From Thecaphora thlaspeos (lineage: Eukaryota > Basidiomycota > Ustilaginomycetes > Urocystidales > Glomosporiaceae), in assembly GCA_900291925.1 (NCBI GenBank), contig UWYS01000004.1:124001-188000 (forward strand): DNA of 64,000 nt, read 5' to 3'. A model generated the notes under the pieces. The model was not told the DNA's origin, did not search any database, and saw only the letters and a list, made by a program, of their open reading frames with translations. The stretch's first letter is position 1. Each line of letters opens with the position of its first letter. This document shows, one piece after another, positions 58,154-64,000 of this stretch. A program made the translations under genes and the position numbers.

Positions 58154-61100
58154 ATGGCGGCGTCCGACGAGGACAGCATCCTCCTCCATCCGGATGCCCT
58201 CCACTGCCTCAAGCGCAAGCAGCTCGTCAGCCTCTGCAGGAGGCTCGACATAAAGGCAAACGGAAAGAGCGCAGACCTCATCGCCAGGCTCCAGGCGTTC
58301 GCCGGCGCAAACATCGCTCCAAACAGCCCCACCAGAGGCAACCTCGCCCTCCTCCGACACGTCAAGCGCCCCAGACCCAGCTACCATGAGGCAGGCAGCG
58401 ATGACGACCGAGACGATCACCCGCCTCCCGATGCCGCGGGCGAGATGATCTGTGCCGACTCGACTCTTCCACAACCAGCGCAGAGCCTGCGGCGCTCACC
58501 CCGAAAAGGAAACGTCAGCAGCGTCCCGACGCACTCGACATGCTACCAGACGACACAGCCTCTTCGACAGTCGACAAAGCGTCCTCGCGCGCTCCTCCAG
58601 GATGCAGCTGCCTCTGGATCCAAGCATCAGCACAGGCCTACCTCGGCACAGGCACAGGTCGCTGACCTCTCTCTCGACATCGACCGCATGCTGCGCGACA
58701 TTCACAGCCCAGAGCCAGCCGATGTCGACATCCAAGACATCTCCATGGTCGAGGAGCAGGGCGCATCGCCAGAGCATGGTGCACAGGCCGCAATCGACGC
58801 CGTGCAGCCGCTCGAGCCCTTCATGACCGAGTTCGGGTCGATGGCCGCAATGGACATCCACGCCGATGCTTCCCGCCCTCCATCGGCCTCGCTCGAGAGC
58901 AAGTCGTCGTCGTCCAGCTCGTCGCCCTGGAAGGTGCTCGGCGGAAGCCTCAAGGGCCTCAAGAACGGACTGCAGAGGATGGGCTCACTCTCAAAGGGAC
59001 GGCCGAAAAAGGCGGCTGGAGGAAAGAGGCCAAGGGAAGATGCCGACGTCGGCCACAAGGACCAGGACGCCGAGGCGCAACTGGACGGTGCGGAGATGGC
59101 GGGAGATCAGTCGATGCCCGGCTCCTTTGACGGCTCGATGCTCTTCGGAGCTCAGGACTCGATGGCTGAAGCCGCCCAGATTGAGAATCGGCCCAGTCCT
59201 CCGAGCCAGAGCCAGGGCCAGGCCAACGTCCTCGACCAGGCCCAGACCGAGCCGCTGCGCATCATCAAGCCTCGGTCCTCTCGCTCGCGCGCCTCGTTGG
59301 GTCCTGCCATGCTGTTGTCTGCCTCGCCCTCGAGGCTATACCCTGATCTTGCCAAGCTCGGGGCAAGCTTGACGAGCCCGGCAGAACGTCGGCCTGCTCC
59401 CCCACCTCTTCCCTCGATGCCTTCGATCTCCAACCAGCAGTTCCAGACTGCGACAGAGTCCATCTTGGCCGACCTCAACGCCCGGCTGGCGGCCAAGGGC
59501 GTGTCGACGACGTCCCTCTCCACCCTGGGTGGCGGTGGACAGTGGGGCGACTCGACGACGTCGCTGCGGGATCTTGGCCTGAACAAGGGCAAAGGCGGCC
59601 GCTTCGACAGCGACCACGAGAAGCAGTTCGGCCAGATGGACTCGATCGCCAACCACTACGCGGCCAAGCGGTCCCGGCCCAATGACGCCAGCCCGAACAA
59701 GGCGCTGTCCTCTAGCGTCAACGGCCGGGTCTCTGACCGGCCGCAATCCGTGCGGCCGATGTCGAGGATGGCGACGGGCGCGTCATCGTCTAGCCTCGCC
59801 GCCGCGGGCACGCAGCGAGGAGGAGCGGGCGGCATGAGCACCGCCGTCTCCTCGAAGCGCATCCGCGTCTCAGAGGACCCGAACAGGCCGGGGCTCAGCA
59901 CCTCGGCTTCAGCCCGCTCCGTCGCACCGCCCGGCATGAAGCGAAGCACGACGGCCACCTCGCTCACCTCTGTCGCCCAGCGCGAGCTGCAAAGGAAGAG
60001 GCTCGAGCTCGCCCGACAGCGCAGGCTCAGCAAGGGCGGCGGCGCCGTCGGCACTTCGGCCGCTTCGGGAATGGCCAGCGCAAAGGCAAAGGACCGCGGG
60101 CGCCTCGAGCGGATCAAGATGGGCATCAAGGGCATGCTCAACAGCGCCTCCGGCAGCAGCAGCGCCAGCACCAGCCAGGCGGCTACGGGCGCGGCTGCCA
60201 AGGCGGAACGACCGACGGAGGCGAAAAAGGTCAACGACGGCAGCATCGGCAGTACAAAGTCGGCCGTCTCTGCCGCCAGCGCGGCGTTGTCGTCGTCGTC
60301 GTCGTCGTCCGCCAAGGCGCCTTCTTCGCTGGTGAAGCGGAAGGCCGTCTTCGACCTCAAGGCCAGCCTGTCCAGGAAGCCGTCGACATCCCGCCCCACC
60401 TCTGCGGCGGGCTGCATCGACTCCTCGAAGCCAGCAGCAGCAGCAGCGGTGGCCAATCGTCTGCGCACACAGGGTTGGACGGGCTCCAGCTCCACCAGCA
60501 GCCGACCTGCCACCTCGACCGGCCAACATCCTTCGACCGCGCGCGAATTCGGCAGCGTCCGCACCAACGCAACCACCAGCGTCGCTCCTGCCGCCGGCAC
60601 CGCCACGTGCGCGACCAAAGGTCTGACGAGCAGCGCAAGCACCACCAGCCTTGGCACCAAGGGCGGCCAGAAGAAGACGCTGCTCAAAGTGGGAAAACCC
60701 GTGACGGGCGGTGTGAAACGACCACGCATCCAGCCCGATCGTCTGCTGCAGCGCAAAAAGGAAGCCATCGCCCAAGCCGCTGTGCGCACCACGATGTTGG
60801 CCAGTTCGAGTTCGATGGACATCGCTCGCAAGATGGCAGCGGCAGCAGCAGCGGCTGCGACGACAGACGAGGCAAGTAGGAGGGGAGTGACGTTTCCAAG
60901 CAGCGCAAGTGCAGCGGGGTTCACAAGACAGATCATCGGATCGAACGCGCACGGACCATCCAACAAATTAACGCAACCATCCACCGCCGCCGCCGTCGCC
61001 GGTGCTACGACGACGGTATCGCACAAGATCTCATCACGTACTCCGTCGAACGTCTCACTTTCAAACGTGCACGGTGCAACGTCCAAAGGTCCGACGCAGA

Positions 61101-61372
61101 GTCTAGCAGAAACGATGCGAGCTGCACGTCTAGCTGAACTAAAAGCTCGCAACCGCGCCACCGAAGCTGGTATCGGACTCGGAAGAACCTCTCCTTTACC
61201 TGTCAAACCTCCCCCTGCCACCGCCTCTTCCTCTTTGACGTCATCAACGATATCGGGTGGTATAACGGCACAAAATCGGTATACACTACTACGTAATTCA
61301 CCCACAAAACCTCCTCCAACGGGGGGCAGGGGTGAGGGGAGAGGACCTACATTGACACCACGTAGTTCTTGA
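58154..61372 (+). CDS. SAP-domain nuclear protein, otherwise uncharacterised
   Basis: Single-exon frame of 1072 aa from the ATG at 58154. A SAP motif (LHCLKRKQLVSLCRRLDIKA then GKSADLIARLQ) at residues 15-55 predicts binding to DNA or RNA, often at chromatin. The rest is largely disordered and Ser/Ala/Gly/Lys-rich. Conserved-looking islands are SISNQQFQTATESILADLNA, FGQMDSIANHYAAKRSRP, RIRVSEDPNRPG, the basic helix REL then RKRLELARQRRLSKG, and QPDRLLQRKKEAIAQAAV. The last 200 residues shift to A-ending codons, unlike the body. A +1 frame stays open past the stop to 61563 (LRNMFEDTKQRE) and may be a missed 3' exon. I recognise no named family. Confidence 0.7.
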   Translation: MAASDEDSILLHPDALHCLKRKQLVSLCRRLDIKANGKSADLIARLQAFAGANIAPNSPTRGNLALLRHVKRPRPSYHEAGSDDDRDDHPPPDAAGEMICADSTLPQPAQSLRRSPRKGNVSSVPTHSTCYQTTQPLRQSTKRPRALLQDAAASGSKHQHRPTSAQAQVADLSLDIDRMLRDIHSPEPADVDIQDISMVEEQGASPEHGAQAAIDAVQPLEPFMTEFGSMAAMDIHADASRPPSASLESKSSSSSSSPWKVLGGSLKGLKNGLQRMGSLSKGRPKKAAGGKRPREDADVGHKDQDAEAQLDGAEMAGDQSMPGSFDGSMLFGAQDSMAEAAQIENRPSPPSQSQGQANVLDQAQTEPLRIIKPRSSRSRASLGPAMLLSASPSRLYPDLAKLGASLTSPAERRPAPPPLPSMPSISNQQFQTATESILADLNARLAAKGVSTTSLSTLGGGGQWGDSTTSLRDLGLNKGKGGRFDSDHEKQFGQMDSIANHYAAKRSRPNDASPNKALSSSVNGRVSDRPQSVRPMSRMATGASSSSLAAAGTQRGGAGGMSTAVSSKRIRVSEDPNRPGLSTSASARSVAPPGMKRSTTATSLTSVAQRELQRKRLELARQRRLSKGGGAVGTSAASGMASAKAKDRGRLERIKMGIKGMLNSASGSSSASTSQAATGAAAKAERPTEAKKVNDGSIGSTKSAVSAASAALSSSSSSSAKAPSSLVKRKAVFDLKASLSRKPSTSRPTSAAGCIDSSKPAAAAAVANRLRTQGWTGSSSTSSRPATSTGQHPSTAREFGSVRTNATTSVAPAAGTATCATKGLTSSASTTSLGTKGGQKKTLLKVGKPVTGGVKRPRIQPDRLLQRKKEAIAQAAVRTTMLASSSSMDIARKMAAAAAAAATTDEASRRGVTFPSSASAAGFTRQIIGSNAHGPSNKLTQPSTAAAVAGATTTVSHKISSRTPSNVSLSNVHGATSKGPTQSLAETMRAARLAELKARNRATEAGIGLGRTSPLPVKPPPATASSSLTSSTISGGITAQNRYTLLRNSPTKPPPTGGRGEGRGPTLTPRSS

Positions 61373-61827
61373 GAAACTTGAGAAAGATGATCAAGAAAGG
61401 AACCACAACCACGCTAAACAGCGGCGCTGGTGGTGGGAGTGGGTTGAGGAATATGTTTGAAGATACAAAACAACGGGAAAGAGATGGCGGTGTAGGCGGT
61501 ATTAGAGTGGTAGAGAGACGAGAGGATGCGCAGACTCCTACCCCCCTCGCCCGTCAAGGTTGAGATGATGCTTTGTTGAAGAGATCCTACAGATTGGCCG
61601 GTTTCCCATTCCGTTCCCCTCCTCCTGAACGATAGCTTCGAGGTGGTTCAGAACTTGTATCATATTATACCGCTGTCCCTACCCCGAGAGCATCGAAGAT
61701 GGTGTCATACCTTTGTCTTGTAACTTCTGCATCACCGTACGTGATTGCTGAGCCTGTGCGGGCGGATGAACCCCCTTCCTGCCCACTGTCCTCCTCGTTC
61801 CGTCCGCCTATGCTCCATCCCCCCCCC
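61373..61827. other. Convergent 3' region
   Basis: Gap between the SAP-domain gene and TEL1, which converge. A plus-strand frame at 61369-61563 might be coding (see the SAP-domain entry). A C-run of about nine bases ends directly at the TEL1 stop (61820-61828). Confidence 0.4.
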
Positions 61828-64000
61828 CTACAGCGCCGCCTGCCAGCCCTGAAAGATGCTCGACAGATTGCCTGCGTCCATCGCCTGCTGGATCAGCTCG
61901 TTGACGGTATACTCGATGCTCAGGCTCGACGACAGCTTCTTCATCACCGACGAGACGGCCCGGTCCGCGCTCAGCTCGGCCGTGTCGATCGTCATCAGCG
62001 AGGTCACGGCGGCAGCAGCGGCGGCTTGGGGCTCGACACTCGGCGCAGAGACGCGTCCCTGTCGACCGTGTCGACCGTGGCCGTGGCCGCTGCTGCTGAT
62101 GCTCTCGCTCGACGTTTCCTCCTCACCGCCCGCCGCGCCTTGGGCCTTGAGTACCTTGATCGGGTTCGACGTCCAGGCAAAGAGCGGGTCGTGCTTAAAC
62201 ACCTCCAATACGGTCTTGACGACGTCGCGTCCGTCTCGCAGGACCCGCAAGGTCTCCTCGCAGCAGCGCCGATAGGTGCCTTCGATCCCCGAGAGGCCCA
62301 TCCCGTCGACTAGGTCGCGCGTCAGCCGGAAGGGGACCAACTCTGGGATGGGAAGGAGCTTGCCCTGGACGCAGATGACAAAAGAAGGGCTCAGGCAAGG
62401 GTAGGGTCGTGTCATCGGTCAGCTGTGGCCTTGCAGCACGTCCTCTCGCTGTCGACGCGGCCGGTGCTCACCTGGTCGAAGGCCACGCCAAAGTCAATGT
62501 GAACCAGCTCGCCGCTTTGCTTGTCGAGGAGGATGTTGGAGACATGGCGATCGCCGAGGCCGAGGATGTGGCCGACAATCGACGTCGTCGCGGCGCTCCG
62601 CGTGTAGTTGAGACGCATCGCAAACCAGCTGGGTGGATCCTTCCGCCTCTCGGTGAAGAAGAAGCGAAAGGCCGGCGGCATGCGCTCGCAGACGTTCAGG
62701 AAGACGTCGAGCTTCTGGCTCGCCGTCAGGCCCTGAGCCTCGCGGATCCGCGTCCTCGCTTCGATCGGCGACATGTCGTTAGGTCCATACTGGCCGTGCA
62801 TTCGGATCAGGATCTCGCCGATCGGTACCGTGTTGGTGACGAACTCGAGCAGGCCGCACTGCGGCCCCAGCGGGATTACCGCGTAGGTCCGCACCGTCAG
62901 CTGTCGCTGGCTGGCGCGGCGATCCTTGTCGAGGAGGCCGTTGACCAGCCGGAATACCTGCTGCATCACCGCATCCTGCCGCAGGTCGTCGTCGCGCTTA
63001 AACTGCGTCGCGGGGCGAGGCAGTCGAGGGTGGATCCAGAAGCAATAGTGTCAGCGCCGATTCGACGACGGTCATCCTTGAGACGAGGCGGCTCCCTCTC
63101 AAAGCAGAGCCAACCGAGACACGCTCCGCACTTACTAGCTGCTTATAGCGCTTCCCGTCGCTGCCGATGCACTCGTTGATCTTGGGAAGGTGGATCCCGC
63201 CGGCCGTGGTGAACGTCTCGCTGTATCTCACGATGCTGACGACGTCCTGATACTCGCACGTCCTGTCGATCGGGACATTGGCCGTCGCGACGGGGATGTC
63301 GACGTCTCGCAGCCGGGCGATCCGAAGTTCGCTCGCCGGAGGCATGCGGAGCGGGCCTTTCTTGATGGTGCCGTTCGGCGTGAAGTAGGTGCTGAAGCGC
63401 TGCGCCAGGTTCACTTCCGCCCACTCGACGTACGCCTGGCAGACCTCCTCGAACAGCTGGAAGCGCCGCTTGAGGCGGTCGGTCGCCTTGACTCGCGCCC
63501 AGATGAACTCGGCCGCCACGGATCGCTGTCGCTGCGAAGACTCGACACCGACCTGCGAGGCCGAGAGGTCGCCGTCGCGCGAAGACGTCGACGTTTCGCT
63601 CGCCTTGGCGTCCTTTCCCGCCTTCAAGAGGGCAAAGAGGGCGTAGCAGGTGTGGAAGGGGTGGTCCTTGCAGATGCGGAGGACCAGGTTGGCGAGGTTC
63701 TGCTGGAACATCGACATGCCCTTCGTCGCGCCCTTGGGCGAGCTCGAGAGACGCGCCGAGAGCTGGTGCGTCAGCGGGATGAACTTGTGCGAAGGTATTT
63801 GCGTCAGGGCCGCCGACAGCGGCATGTTGGCGTTTTCGTCGAACGAATTGTCGAACCACAACGACGTCAGCCGGCCCACGGCGTCATCGTAGCGATCCGA
63901 CATTGTCAGCGACCGCGAGTACATCGCGATAGCCCTCTGCAGAAAGAGCGTGCGCGCGGACTCGAGCTCCCTGAGATGGCTCTCATCCTGCCGCAGAATC
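61828..64000 (-). CDS. TEL1: Tel1/ATM checkpoint kinase, C-terminal part (runs off the window)
   Basis: Exons 64000-63136 (open at the window edge), 63002-62472 and 62364-61828, with introns of 133 and 107 nt (GTAAGT and GTGAGC donors). The piece covers the end of the FAT domain, the PI3K-like kinase domain and FATC. Markers are YQDVVSIVRYSETF, FKRDDDLRQDAVMQQVFR (first join), the catalytic loop GLGDRHVSNILLD, the activation loop HIDFGVAFDQ joined to GKLLPIPELVPFRLTRDLVD, GIEGTYRRCCEETLRVLRDG and the FATC end NLSSIFQGWQAAL. The VPFRLTRD and RRCCE segments are specific to ATM/Tel1 rather than ATR or Tor. Tel1 signals DNA double-strand breaks and maintains telomeres. An Ala/Gly/Ser-rich insert lies between kinase and FATC. 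The full protein should exceed 2,500 residues, so the gene continues beyond 64000. Confidence 0.94.

Noticed and set aside
59656..61305. 549-codon minus-strand frame
   Set aside because: Antisense shadow of the SAP-domain gene.

Overview
This window reads as nuclear DNA of a basidiomycete fungus, most likely from the Ustilaginomycotina (smut-type fungi). That placement is an inference from GC-rich coding sequence, compact genes with one to three introns of about 80-180 nt, near-uniform GTGAGN/GTAAGN donors, and protein sequences that are fungal throughout. It carries about 22 protein genes on both strands, one intron-containing serine tRNA gene, several gene relics and many short tandem repeats. 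No viral, plasmid or CRISPR sequence was seen.

Layout. 1-2220: a repeat-derived block almost without CpG, next to a SET-domain gene. 3432-12700: RRP12 (ribosome biogenesis) and COP1 (coatomer alpha), both on the minus strand. 13610-18383: ROT1 (ER chaperone), a secreted proline-rich protein whose frame holds a stop codon, and SHQ1 (H/ACA snoRNP assembly). 18537-19520: remains of two transporter genes. 20109-30000: dynamitin, UMP/CMP kinase, a small mitochondrial membrane protein, a FAM32A-like protein, a DUF4202 protein, a METTL2/Trm140-type tRNA methyltransferase and translation release factor eRF1. 30678-36897: PEX1 and a perilipin-like lipid-droplet protein. 37326-39301: a cytochrome P450 without its N-terminus, abutting two minisatellites. 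39302-51731: TTI1, a small membrane protein, a protein with two SPIRAL1-like motifs, tRNA-Ser(CGA) and a large MIF4G-like protein. 53263-64000: a cellular RNA-dependent RNA polymerase with a broken frame, a SAP-domain nuclear protein and the 3' part of TEL1/ATM, which runs off the window.

Most genes are unrelated housekeeping genes in ordinary eukaryotic order, with no operon-like cluster. Two functional links stand out: TTI1 (a chaperone factor for PIKK kinases) and TEL1 (a PIKK) lie on the same segment, and PEX1 lies beside a lipid-droplet gene. Both may be chance. The more unusual content is the decay: CpG-depleted repeats, transporter relics, a beheaded P450, and two genes (RdRP and the secreted protein) whose homologous or repeat-bearing frame continues past an in-frame stop. 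Exon boundaries were placed by eye from splice signals and protein continuity; no transcript data were available.
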